Part shown: piece after piece, positions 1 through 6,506 of the stretch
How the letters are laid out: each line of letters begins with the position of its first letter
Numbering within the stretch: position 1 is the first letter of the stretch
Position numbers and translations under genes: made by a program
Notes under the pieces: generated by a model
What the model saw: only the letters and a program-made list of their open reading frames with translations
Database searches by the model: none
Told to the model about the DNA's origin: nothing
Origin: Verrucomicrobiales bacterium
GTDB taxonomy: Bacteria > Verrucomicrobiota > Verrucomicrobiia > Verrucomicrobiales > Akkermansiaceae
NCBI GenBank assembly: GCA_002729295.1
Contig: PBTU01000009.1
Location: forward strand, 1 to 13,503
DNA: 13,503 bases
Direction: 5' to 3'

Positions 1-1064
1 TTGGCAAAGGGAGAGTCACGACGCGAAAGGCTCATGCCATTGACGACCACCTCGTCATTCTCGGTTGCAGCCGGCACCACAAAACCACCAGGACACATAC
101 AAAAGGAGTGCACGCTTCGTCCCTTGATCGTAGTCGCCAGGGCATAACGAGAAGCGGGAAGATTCTCATCGCGCTTCTCTCCCGATTTCAAATGATACTG
201 CGCTTGATCAATGAATCCCTGTGGATGCTCGATCCGCACACCAATTGCAAAGGGTTTGGCTTCGAGAAGGATTTTTTTCTGGTGCAATAGCTCATAGATA
301 TCGCGCGCCGAATGTCCCGTCGCCAGGATCATCGAGTCTCCGCGAAACTCACGACCATCCGAAGTTGCCACGCCCTTCATCTTTCCGTCATCAAGAAGAA
401 ACTCCGTCACCTTGGCCCCAAAATGAACTTCGCCACCTGCGGCAATGACGGACTCACGCATCGCCATGACTACCTTCGGAAGGAGGTTCGAGCCAATATG
501 CGGATGGGCTTCCACAAGAATTTTCTCTGGAGCACCATGCGCGACGAGGGTGCGATAAACCTCCGCCACCGGGCCGCGCTTTTTGGCACGGGTGTATAGC
601 TTGCCATCGGAAAAGGTTCCCGCTCCGCCTTCTCCGAAGCAGTAGTTTGATTCCTCAATGACACGTCCCTCCCGCATGATGGGTGCGAGATCAAACCGAC
701 GCGCCGAGGCGTCTTTCCCGCGCTCAAGAATGATCGGCTTGTGTCCCAATTCCAAACACCGCAAAGCCGCAAACATTCCAGCGGGGCCACACCCCACGAT
801 GACGATTTTTTTCACATCGGGGTTTAGAGAGGGAGCTCCCCAAGCAATTTCAGAACTGGGCTCGAGTTCCTCGTCGACACCCACCTCAAATCGCAAGCGG
901 TATTTTACCGGAGCCTTACGAGCATCAAGAGAACGCTTTAGCAAGCGGTGGCCCTTTAAGTGCTCAGGAGCAACGCGAAGTTTTTTGGCCAGGCGGGCAG
1001 GCCAAAGATTTTCATTCGCGGCCTCACCGGGAGTAAGCACCAATTCGACAGTTCTAACAGGCAT
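1..1064 (-). CDS. FAD-dependent dehydrogenase, COG2509-like (3' end beyond window)
   Basis: This frame is open from an ATG at 1064-1062 to the window edge, giving 354 residues without the C-terminus; relatives are usually somewhat over 500. Residues 1-65 form an N-terminal region of the type seen in COG2509 proteins, ending near the motif RRSLDAR-like KRSLDARK (43-50). A Rossmann FAD-binding motif, GCGPAG, lies at 91-96, followed by an acidic end of the second strand (ILERG, 112-116). The family hallmark GEGGAGTFSDGKLYTR is at 144-159, ATGHSARD at 248-255, and FCMCPGGFVVPA at 321-332. The substrate is unknown; a cytoplasmic flavin-dependent oxidoreductase is the safest reading. It begins 6 nt after the stop of the CorC-type gene, so it is probably translated from the same mRNA. 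No good Shine-Dalgarno is seen; a GAGG lies about 14 nt upstream. Family assignment is from recognised motifs, function is inferred. Confidence 0.88.
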   Translation of the reverse strand, partial: MPVRTVELVLTPGEAANENLWPARLAKKLRVAPEHLKGHRLLKRSLDARKAPVKYRLRFEVGVDEELEPSSEIAWGAPSLNPDVKKIVIVGCGPAGMFAALRCLELGHKPIILERGKDASARRFDLAPIMREGRVIEESNYCFGEGGAGTFSDGKLYTRAKKRGPVAEVYRTLVAHGAPEKILVEAHPHIGSNLLPKVVMAMRESVIAAGGEVHFGAKVTEFLLDDGKMKGVATSDGREFRGDSMILATGHSARDIYELLHQKKILLEAKPFAIGVRIEHPQGFIDQAQYHLKSGEKRDENLPASRYALATTIKGRSVHSFCMCPGGFVVPAATENDEVVVNGMSLSRRDSPFA

Positions 1065-1070
1065 GTAAAT

Positions 1071-2474
1071 TTAGATCGCCTCAGCCTCTTCCTCCTCGGG
1101 CTCCGGCTCGGGAAGTTTGACAAAGCGAAGCTGCTCGATACGACGACCGTCGGTGCTGGTGACGGTCGCTTCAAAGCCCTCCACCTCGACGGCCTCACCG
1201 GGCTCGGGAAGATGCCCCAGTTGCTGCACGATATATCCTCCTATCGTGCTCACTTCGCCACTTTCCAAATCAATCGCCGGTTCGTGGTCAGACAGCTCAT
1301 TGAGGGGAAGTCCACCTTCCACCGCAAACTCATCCTCACTAATTCTCAAGAAGTCCGTCTCTTCGTCCTCGTCGAATTCATCGTGAATATTTCCGACAAG
1401 CTCACCCATGATATTGTCCATGAAGACCAAGCCGGCAGGATCTCCAAATTCATCTACCACCAATGCCAATTGCGCGCATTCCTTGAGGAAAAACTGCAGG
1501 AGGTCATCGAGCCGCATCGTTTCCGCCACCACTTTCAGCTCCCGTTTGATATGACGAAGGTCCTGATCATGCGCGCTCATCAAACGAAGAACGTCTTTGA
1601 TATGAATCAAGCCCTCCGTTTGATCGAGATGCCCAAGAACCAAAGGAAAACGGGTATGCTTGCTCTCAATCGCCAGCTCAAGGTTTTCACCAAACTCCTT
1701 CTCCAAATCGAGAAAGACCACTTCGCTGCGAGGCGTCATCACGTCCTTCACTGAAACGTCGTTAAGCTCGAGAGCATTAATCAAAATCTCACGCTCAGTT
1801 TCCGTTACCTCCTGCTGGCGCTCGCTCTCTTCCACCAACAAGGCCAGCTCCTCTGAACTGTGCACCGCTTCCCCTTCGGAGACCGGATCGATGCGGAAGA
1901 TTTTCTTCAGCAAAAAATTCGCGGTGCCATTTAAGACCGTAATGGCCCATCCGAAACTCACATAGAAAATATGCAAAGGTCGGGCAATCCACAGGGTGGT
2001 TTGGAGCGACTTGCGAATAGCGATCGACTTGGGAAGCAACTCACCAATGACCACATGGAGAAAGGTAAACGAAAGAATCGCGACGATGTAAGAGATCCAA
2101 CCAATCCAAAAGGTTGAGATCGCTCCTGTGTTGTAGAGGAAGGGACCAATTAATTTGGCAACAAAGGGCTCTCCCAAACCACCAAGTGCTAAAGAGGCTA
2201 TCGTGATCCCCAATTGGTTCGCGGAGAGATACCCATCAAGCTCCTTTACAACATGCTTGGAAATCTTGGCCCGCCGCGGTTTCTTTTCCAACTCACCTTC
2301 GATCTGGCTGGGGCGGACTTTTACGATGGCAAACTCCGAGGCCACGAAGAAGGCATTAAGAAGAAGAAAGAAAACGATTCCTAAAAGATAGAACGCCACC
2401 TTCCAAAACTCCATTGGCTCGGAATAGACCGCGTGATCATTCGCCGCCAATATTGAAAAGGACTCTATCATCAT
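1071..2474 (-). CDS. CNNM/CBS/CorC-HlyC family membrane ion transporter
   Basis: The 467-residue protein has the standard order of this family. A CNNM (DUF21) transmembrane domain spans about 23-200, with hydrophobic helices near 25-46, 88-112, 122-146 and 165-190 and the conserved stretches ASEFAIV (45-51), SANQLGIT (84-91), LGEPF (100-104) and HVVIGELLPKS (140-150). A CBS pair follows (about 244-365, starting VMTPRSEV), then a CorC_HlyC C-terminal domain (about 380-455, IGGYIVQQLGHLPEPGE at 411-427) and a Glu-rich tail. Homologues are inner-membrane Mg/Co-type cation exporters; 'hemolysin' in older annotations is a misleading name. Which ion is moved here cannot be read from sequence. Met1 (2474), Met2 (2471) and Met21 (2414) are all possible starts; AAGGTG lies 12 nt before Met1, while Met21 (MEFWKVAFYLLG) would begin directly at the first helix. 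It follows the FmdB-type gene by 9 nt and precedes the FAD gene by 6 nt. Confidence 0.93.
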   Translation of the reverse strand: MMIESFSILAANDHAVYSEPMEFWKVAFYLLGIVFFLLLNAFFVASEFAIVKVRPSQIEGELEKKPRRAKISKHVVKELDGYLSANQLGITIASLALGGLGEPFVAKLIGPFLYNTGAISTFWIGWISYIVAILSFTFLHVVIGELLPKSIAIRKSLQTTLWIARPLHIFYVSFGWAITVLNGTANFLLKKIFRIDPVSEGEAVHSSEELALLVEESERQQEVTETEREILINALELNDVSVKDVMTPRSEVVFLDLEKEFGENLELAIESKHTRFPLVLGHLDQTEGLIHIKDVLRLMSAHDQDLRHIKRELKVVAETMRLDDLLQFFLKECAQLALVVDEFGDPAGLVFMDNIMGELVGNIHDEFDEDEETDFLRISEDEFAVEGGLPLNELSDHEPAIDLESGEVSTIGGYIVQQLGHLPEPGEAVEVEGFEATVTSTDGRRIEQLRFVKLPEPEPEEEEAEAI

Positions 2475-2483
2475 CGGACAGAA

Positions 2484-2744
2484 TTACACCTTATCGTAAC
2501 CCCCGTCGCAGTTCTTGCGCAGGACATGAAATCCGGATGCTTTCGCCTCGGAGTCCGAGTATTCCCTGGTGGCGACCCTAGTATTGACCTGACTTAACCG
2601 CTTGCGGACCGGGTAGCGGCAAAGGGGACATTTCTCCAGAGCCTCCCTATTAATCGGACGTTGTAGTTCGAAACCTTTAACGCAGACGCGACAACTTCGC
2701 TCCGGGTCGTCCGGGGATTCGGATTGATATTCGTAGATCGGCAT
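2484..2744 (-). CDS. FmdB-type zinc-ribbon regulatory/small protein
   Basis: This is an 86-residue protein starting MPIYEYQ, the characteristic N-terminus of the FmdB family. Two CxxC knuckles at Cys18/Cys21 (CRVC) and Cys39/Cys42 (CPLC) would bind one zinc. The surrounding pattern (FELQRPI between the knuckles, PLCRYPVRKRLSQV after) fits the family; the C-terminal part is basic and not recognisable. FmdB was named as a putative regulator of formamidase, but most relatives have no known role, so no function is assigned. An in-frame ATG 14 codons upstream (2786) would add MGRCCRPDPICPTP, with three extra Cys. I prefer 2744 because the family begins at MPIYEY. Neither start has a Shine-Dalgarno. 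It lies 62 nt after rpsN and 9 nt before the CorC-type gene. Confidence 0.85.
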   Translation of the reverse strand: MPIYEYQSESPDDPERSCRVCVKGFELQRPINREALEKCPLCRYPVRKRLSQVNTRVATREYSDSEAKASGFHVLRKNCDGGYDKV

Positions 2745-2806
2745 GGGCGTGGGGCAGATGGGGTCGGGGCGACAACAACGCCCCATCGACCGGACCGAAA
2801 CCTAAC

Positions 2807-3076
2807 CTACCAGGAGGACTTTGTCACTCCAGGAAGCAGGCCGGCGGAAGCCATTTCGCGGAAAGTAATCCGGGAAAGGCGGAAGCGGCGCAGGAATGCA
2901 CGGCGACGGCCGGTCACTTCACAACGGTTCACCAAACGTGTTGGACTTGCGTCACGAGGAAGCATGGTCAAACCAACATAATCTTTCTCCTTCTTCAGTT
3001 GATGACGGAGGTCAGAGAACTTTGCGACGGTCTTAGCTTTGCGCTTGTCGCGCTCAATCCAGCATTTTCTTGCCAT
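2807..3076 (-). CDS. rpsN: 30S ribosomal protein S14, zinc-independent short form
   Basis: The 89-residue product matches S14 of the small ribosomal subunit: LPRDASPTRLVNRCEVTGRR, then AFLRRFRLSRITFREMA and the end PGVTKSSW. It lacks the CxxC...CxxC pairs of zinc-type S14 (61 residues) and is shorter than the about 101-residue E. coli form, so it is like the 89-residue zinc-free type known from Bacillus. The start at 3076 (MARKC) matches the family start. The frame stays open upstream: in-frame ATGs at 3166 and 3184 would add 30 or 36 residues that I do not recognise as S14. No Shine-Dalgarno precedes any of these starts. The gene stands alone rather than in the usual spc ribosomal operon, heading a run with FmdB, CorC and FAD genes, and is divergent from rph. 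Confidence 0.95.
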   Translation of the reverse strand: MARKCWIERDKRKAKTVAKFSDLRHQLKKEKDYVGLTMLPRDASPTRLVNRCEVTGRRRAFLRRFRLSRITFREMASAGLLPGVTKSSW

Positions 3077-3258
3077 GGGAGGGCGAGAAATAGGCAGAAT
3101 CGCCGATGAAGCAAGGAATTTTTGATCTTTTTGACCAAGTTTTTTGAGAATCTGGAATTTCGCCATGATTCCATGCCAATTCATTAAGTGATATTAACAA
3201 ACCTCCATTCCTTTTGATATCGCCTTGCTTTGTTCTACCCCGGAATCTACCTCCCGAT
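3077..3258. promoter_or_regulatory. Divergent intergenic region between rpsN and rph
   Basis: This 182-nt gap must carry promoters for both directions. On the plus strand TTAACA (3194-3199) is a good -35 match and GATATC (3216-3221) a poor -10 at 16 nt spacing, which would give a short rph leader. On the minus strand TAATAT (complement of 3191-3196) could be a -10 for rpsN but its -35 is weak. The two candidates overlap. The rpsN leader (3077-3184 on the minus strand) is A-rich and open in the rpsN frame. The assignment of individual boxes is a guess; the region's role follows only from gene orientation. Confidence 0.35.
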
Positions 3259-4038
3259 ATGGACCGACCCGATGGACGCGCAATTCCCGACCTCCGCCCA
3301 ATTTCCTTCACTCCCAACGTCGCCCCGCACGCCACGGGCTCTGTTTTAGTGTCATTTGGCAATACCCGCGTCATTTGCGCCGCCACCATCGAGGAAAAAG
3401 TTCCTGGTTGGATGAAATACCAGGGTGTCGAGGGTGGATGGATTACCGCCGAGTATTCCATGCTCCCCTATTCCACCCATGACCGGAAATCCCGCGATAT
3501 CAGCCGCGGCAAGCTCGATGGACGCTCCTCCGAGATCCAGCGCCTCATCGGGCGCTCCCTCCGCGCCGTCATTGACCTCAAAAAGCTCGGCAAACGCACG
3601 ATCTGGGTTGATTGCGATGTTCTACAGGCCGACGGAGGTACCCGTACCGCCTCAATCACCGGTGGCTGTGTCGCCGTCGCCATTGCCCTTAATCGCCTGA
3701 TGGGAAAAGGACTCCTCAAGGATTTCCCTCTTCGTAAGTTAGTCGCGGCGGTCAGCGCGGGGATTTACCAAAACGAAGCGATCCTCGATCTCAATTACCC
3801 GGAAGACCGCGATGCCTCGGTTGATTTTAATGTTGTGATGACCGAAGACGGTGAGTTTGTGGAACTTCAAGGCAGTGGCGAGGAAGACGTCTTCACCAGC
3901 GAGCAAATGACCGCCATGCTCGATCTCTCAAGAGATGGGATCACCAAACTCGTTGAGCTTCAAAAAGAAGCCATCATCGCGGCGGAAAAGCCCTCGTCCG
4001 GCGACCTGGACGGATTGGCTGCAAGTTTTCAGCACTGA
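3259..4038 (+). CDS. rph: Ribonuclease PH
   Basis: RNase PH is a phosphate-dependent 3'-to-5' exoribonuclease that trims tRNA 3' ends and also degrades structured RNA; it acts as a hexamer in the cytoplasm. The 259-residue protein covers the full family (E. coli 238) plus a short C-terminal tail. The N-terminus DRPDGRAIPDLRPI (from residue 2), GSVLVSFGNTRVICAATIEE, GWITAEYSMLPYSTH and LQADGGTRTASITGG are all diagnostic. GGTRTA (126-131) includes the phosphate-binding Arg129, and the metal-site acids sit in DLNYPEDRD (Asp177 and Asp183). NVVMTEDGEFVELQG closes the core. A TTG codon at 3214 is in frame but the family start M-RPDGR favours ATG 3259. There is no Shine-Dalgarno. A prepilin-like gene follows after 121 nt. 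Confidence 0.97.
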   Translation: MDRPDGRAIPDLRPISFTPNVAPHATGSVLVSFGNTRVICAATIEEKVPGWMKYQGVEGGWITAEYSMLPYSTHDRKSRDISRGKLDGRSSEIQRLIGRSLRAVIDLKKLGKRTIWVDCDVLQADGGTRTASITGGCVAVAIALNRLMGKGLLKDFPLRKLVAAVSAGIYQNEAILDLNYPEDRDASVDFNVVMTEDGEFVELQGSGEEDVFTSEQMTAMLDLSRDGITKLVELQKEAIIAAEKPSSGDLDGLAASFQH

Positions 4039-4106
4039 GCCGAGCTTTTATCTTGCCGTAGCAACGCCCAAGTCTACTTTTACGCGGAGAGATGGGCAAT
4101 TGCTTA

Positions 4107-4138
4107 CCTCCGGATAAAAAACTGGAGGGGAAACCCTC
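4107..4138 (+). promoter_or_regulatory. Alternative hairpins in the leader of the prepilin-like gene
   Basis: A perfect 5-bp hairpin, GAGGG (4125-4129), GAAA loop (4130-4133), CCCTC (4134-4138), ends 21 nt before the ATG at 4160. GAAA is a stable GNRA tetraloop. An earlier CCTCC (4107-4111) can instead pair with GGAGG (4124-4128), and the two pairings exclude one another. The purine-rich GGAGGGG could also resemble a displaced anti-Shine-Dalgarno target, but it is about 29 nt from the start, too far for normal initiation. A weak promoter-like pair, TTGCCG (4053-4058) and TACTTT (4075-4080), lies upstream. The pairing is seen; any regulatory role is inferred. Confidence 0.35.
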
Positions 4139-4159
4139 AAACAACCATAAACTGAAAAA

Positions 4160-4870
4160 ATGAAACTAACAAAAAAACGGATGCGAAAGGGCTTCACCTT
4201 GGTGGAACTACTCGTCGTGATTGCGATTATCGCCGTCCTTGCGGGACTGGCAACACCCGCGATTCTGAAAGCTAAGAAGAGTGCCGACAAAGCGAAGACC
4301 ATTAGTAATGCCAAGCAAATTGGTATTGCGATGACAGAATTCGACAACCAGTACGGGGAATTTCCCTCCGATGTGACCCGCGACCTCCTTGAGGAAGAGG
4401 GTGAGGAAGTGCCCATTGGCGACAGCGCGAACGACTACCTCGCACAGCTCCTGATCTCCAAGGTTCTGGACAGTGAGAAGGTCTTCTACGCAAAAGGCGT
4501 CAGAGGAGTCCGCGAAGGAGACGACGTCTTCAACACCCGCGATAAAGCTCTTGAGAAAAGTGAAAACGGCTTTGGCTACTTCATGCTCAATGATGGGACC
4601 GGGCTCTCTCAAAGCTTCGGACAAAGTTCGATTCCAGTGGTTTGCGCTCCTCTGAAAAGTGGCGGCATTGACCCCGTCTTCGACGAAGGTGCTTACAACA
4701 ACGAGTATGTTTATCTCAAGTTGGACTCCTCGGTGGGAACCGGCAAAATCAAGGACGGCAAAGCTCTTCTGAAAGGACAGGGCAAGACTACGCTTACCAC
4801 CAATGGTGAGGGCACCATGTGGGGCAGCACCGATCAAGCGACGGTGAAAGCTCCTGCTGCAATTCAGTAA
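4160..4870 (+). CDS. Prepilin-type N-terminal cleavage/methylation domain protein
   Basis: The 236-residue protein begins with a basic leader (KLTKKRMRK), then the class III signal G|FTLVELLVVIAIIAVLAG. Prepilin peptidase would cut after Gly11; Phe12 would be N-methylated and Glu16 is the conserved +5 glutamate. The hydrophobic stem (about 13-34) continues into an amphipathic helix (AKKSADKAKTISNAKQIGIAM), as in type IV pilins and type II pseudopilins. The globular part (about 65-236) lacks the GspG calcium-loop signature and I cannot assign it further. Such proteins are abundant in Verrucomicrobiota and most are uncharacterised. No assembly ATPase, platform protein or peptidase gene is nearby, so the machinery must be encoded elsewhere. 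The gene is monocistronic in appearance, with its own leader hairpin and a strong terminator. No Shine-Dalgarno; the 7 nt before ATG are A-rich. Confidence 0.92.
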   Translation: MKLTKKRMRKGFTLVELLVVIAIIAVLAGLATPAILKAKKSADKAKTISNAKQIGIAMTEFDNQYGEFPSDVTRDLLEEEGEEVPIGDSANDYLAQLLISKVLDSEKVFYAKGVRGVREGDDVFNTRDKALEKSENGFGYFMLNDGTGLSQSFGQSSIPVVCAPLKSGGIDPVFDEGAYNNEYVYLKLDSSVGTGKIKDGKALLKGQGKTTLTTNGEGTMWGSTDQATVKAPAAIQ

Positions 4871-4898
4871 TCGCTGACTCGCAAGTCTATTCAATTAC

Positions 4899-4930
4899 AA
4901 AAACGGGCCTCTTTGGAGGTCCGTTTTTTT
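4899..4930 (+). terminator. Rho-independent terminator after the prepilin-like gene
   Basis: ACGGGCCTC (4903-4911) pairs with GAGGTCCGT (4916-4924) through nine base pairs including one G-U, around a TTTG loop, and is followed by a run of T to 4930. The preceding A run can extend the stem into the T run. It starts 28 nt after the stop codon at 4870. This is the clearest intrinsic terminator in the window and separates the prepilin-like unit from the DUF2452-lpxA unit. Confidence 0.9.
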
Positions 4931-4980
4931 ATGCTCTCAAAAATGTCGGTTGCCGGATCAGCGGACTCTGCCATCCTCAT

Positions 4981-4986
4981 TATAAT
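4981..4986 (+). promoter_or_regulatory. TATAAT -10 box directly before the DUF2452 gene
   Basis: A perfect TATAAT ends only 5 nt before the ATG at 4992, immediately downstream of an intrinsic terminator, so a new transcript must begin near here. With usual -10 to start spacing, transcription would start at or next to the A of the ATG, giving a leaderless mRNA. The -35 region at proper distance is poor; the nearest TTGCCG (4950-4955) is 25 nt away, too far. Confidence 0.5.
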
Positions 4987-4991
4987 TAGTC

Positions 4992-5420
4992 ATGCCAGAA
5001 CACCCCATACTGCCCCCTACCAATCCCGGAGCCTTTCTCCCTTATCCCATCTCCACCCTGAGTCCCCGGATTATCCCCAACGACCTCTCCAACTTCAAAT
5101 CCCGTGGTATTAGCCAGATCGAACGCGACCTGCAATTAAAGCTCGAGAAAATGCGCGAGGAATACATTGCGACCGTCGAGCATTTTAACTGGAACAAACT
5201 CGTTTACGAAGCCGAGATCAACTTTGAGCCCATTGTAGGAGGGGTTTATCACCTTTATTCCATGCGGGACAAAAACTACCTTTCCATGATTAGCCCGGAG
5301 CAATGGTCGCAGAAACACCTCGCCAGCTTCAGGCTTAACCTGGACCGCCAATGGGACTTGATCGAAGCCTCGGTAGAAGCGCGCTCGCTTTTTGCCGAGG
5401 ATGAGGATATACCGAATTAA
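4992..5420 (+). CDS. DUF2452 family protein
   Basis: This is a 142-residue soluble protein with no signal or membrane segment. The proline-rich start (MPEHPILPPTNPGAFLPYP), IIPNDL (27-32), and especially VYEAEINFEPIVGG (71-84), VYHLYS (85-90) and LSMISPEQW (97-105) fit the DUF2452 family pattern (F-x-P-x-x-G-x-x-Y-x-L-Y, then an EW/QW motif). A charged helix (42-66) precedes this core. The family is found in bacteria and eukaryotes without an established function, so none is given. It starts a two-gene unit with lpxA 8 nt downstream; this suggests shared expression but not a role in lipid A synthesis. No Shine-Dalgarno is present, and the mRNA may be leaderless. Confidence 0.72.
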   Translation: MPEHPILPPTNPGAFLPYPISTLSPRIIPNDLSNFKSRGISQIERDLQLKLEKMREEYIATVEHFNWNKLVYEAEINFEPIVGGVYHLYSMRDKNYLSMISPEQWSQKHLASFRLNLDRQWDLIEASVEARSLFAEDEDIPN

Positions 5421-5428
5421 TCCTCAAC

Positions 5429-6199
5429 ATGATTCACCCCACCGCGATTATCTCCCCAAAAGCCGAGCTCGGCACTGATGTTGAAATCGGTCCCTACTCA
5501 GTCATCGAAGCAGGTGTGCAATTGGGAGACCGCTGCAAGCTCCACTCCCACGTCGTAGTTCACGGTGAAAGCACCATCGGGGCGGAAAACGAATTCTTCT
5601 CCTTCTCCGCTATCGGCATCAAATCACAGGACCTCAAGTATGCCGGAGAACCGACCCGACTCAAAGTCGGTGACCGCAACGTCTTTCGCGAAAACAGCAC
5701 CGTCCATCGAGGCACCCTGGAGGAAACCCTCACCAAGATCGGCAGCGACAATTTCTTCCTGGCCTACTCACACGTCGCGCACGATTGCCAGATCGGCAAT
5801 CACGTCATCCTCTCCAATAACGGGACCCTTGGTGGCCATGTCGTCGTGGAGGATCATGTCGTCGTTTCCGGCCTTTCCGGCGCCCATCAATTTTGCCGCC
5901 TCGGACAACATTCCATCGTCGGAGGCTGCACCAAAATCGTGCAGGATGTCCCACCCTTCACCATCGTCGATGGCAATCCCGCATCGGTCCGCGGCATCAA
6001 CCAAGTCGGGCTGCAACGCCGGGGGTTCTCTGACGAGAACATCAAAGCCCTGCGCACGGCCTACAAAAAACTCTTTCTTAAAAAGGATCTCAATCTCTCG
6101 AAGGTCATTGAAAGCCTCTCTGCTGACCTAATTGAGCAGGCCAGCGTGGCCAAGCTCCTCTCCTTCATCGCCAACTCCGAGCGAGGAGTCATTCGCTAG
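5429..6199 (+). CDS. lpxA: Acyl-[ACP]-UDP-N-acetylglucosamine O-acyltransferase
   Basis: LpxA transfers a 3-hydroxyacyl chain from acyl carrier protein to the 3-OH of UDP-GlcNAc, the first step of lipid A synthesis, in the cytoplasm. The 256 residues match the full family (E. coli 262). Hexapeptide repeats (I/L/V-G-x-x-x-x) of the left-handed beta helix run through about 1-185. The catalytic His is His118 in AHDC (117-120), equivalent to E. coli His125. Also present are SQDLKYAGEPTRL (66-78), VHRGT (92-96), GAHQFCRLGQHSIVGGC (151-167), QDVPPF and the helical C-terminal domain from about 193, ending ERGVIR. The conserved GG (165-166) lies where the acyl-chain ruler residue sits in E. coli. It follows the DUF2452 stop by 8 nt and is not accompanied by lpxB, lpxD or fabZ. 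The presence of the gene implies an outer membrane with lipid A. Confidence 0.97.
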   Translation: MIHPTAIISPKAELGTDVEIGPYSVIEAGVQLGDRCKLHSHVVVHGESTIGAENEFFSFSAIGIKSQDLKYAGEPTRLKVGDRNVFRENSTVHRGTLEETLTKIGSDNFFLAYSHVAHDCQIGNHVILSNNGTLGGHVVVEDHVVVSGLSGAHQFCRLGQHSIVGGCTKIVQDVPPFTIVDGNPASVRGINQVGLQRRGFSDENIKALRTAYKKLFLKKDLNLSKVIESLSADLIEQASVAKLLSFIANSERGVIR

Positions 6200-6506
6200 C
6201 CGACCGACCCCGATCATCCGCCCCCCAACCTGACCGGAGAGACTGAAGAGCGGCTCATCGAGACGTTGATCAAAATAGAAGGAGAGCTTCCTGTGGAGGC
6301 AAGCCTAGTTCCCGATCAGGGTTTCAAACTGAGAGTAAAAAACTGTCGCTGGTGCGACGAAAATATCGCCTAACTGCTGCCCTCCCTGTCATCAGACGAT
6401 CAGACTCGGGATTTTCTGAAACACCGGAAGCACGTTCGAGAAAAACAAAAGACGAAATACGATCTCGGCCACAATCAGCTTCAGGGGAAAAGCAAAGCTT
6501 CCGGGA
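6200..6506. other. Intergenic region between convergent genes, possible gene remnant
   Basis: No confident gene lies in these 307 nt between lpxA and the convergent GspG-like gene. The frame of lpxA stays open after its TAG for 57 codons to a TAA at 6371-6373, and then stays open again past 6506, with coding-like charged peptide text such as TEERLIETLIKIEGELPVEA and DFLKHRKHVREKQKTKYDLG. There is no ATG start in this frame. It may be a decayed gene or chance. A weak stem (GGAA-AAGC, AAA loop, GCTT-CC, 6486-6502, with a 2-nt bulge) could serve as a poor terminator; no strong terminator is seen for either gene. Confidence 0.4.

Noticed and set aside
960..1754. 264-codon open frame on the plus strand opposite the CorC-type and FAD genes
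   Set aside because: It lies antisense to clearly conserved coding sequence, spans two genes and has no recognisable domain; it is a shadow frame.
3202..3206. GGAGG on the minus strand upstream of rpsN
   Set aside because: It is about 17 nt before the most distant ATG and over 120 nt before the likely start, and lies upstream of the candidate -10 box, so it would not be transcribed.
3214..3258. TTG start giving a 15-residue longer RNase PH
   Set aside because: The extension (ISPCFVLPRNLPPD) is not part of the family, which starts at M-x-RPDGR; ATG 3259 fits.
4208..4894. 228-codon open frame antisense to the prepilin-like gene
   Set aside because: The sense strand has a diagnostic prepilin signal and matching terminator; the antisense text has no domain features.
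5565..6131. 188-codon plus-strand frame overlapping lpxA
   Set aside because: Ser/Pro-rich text in the wrong frame of a certain lpxA; typical alternative-frame shadow.
6424..6504. 8-bp inverted repeat CCGGAAGC (6424-6431) / GCTTCCGG (6497-6504)
   Set aside because: The arms are 65 nt apart without a T run or symmetrical context; likely chance.
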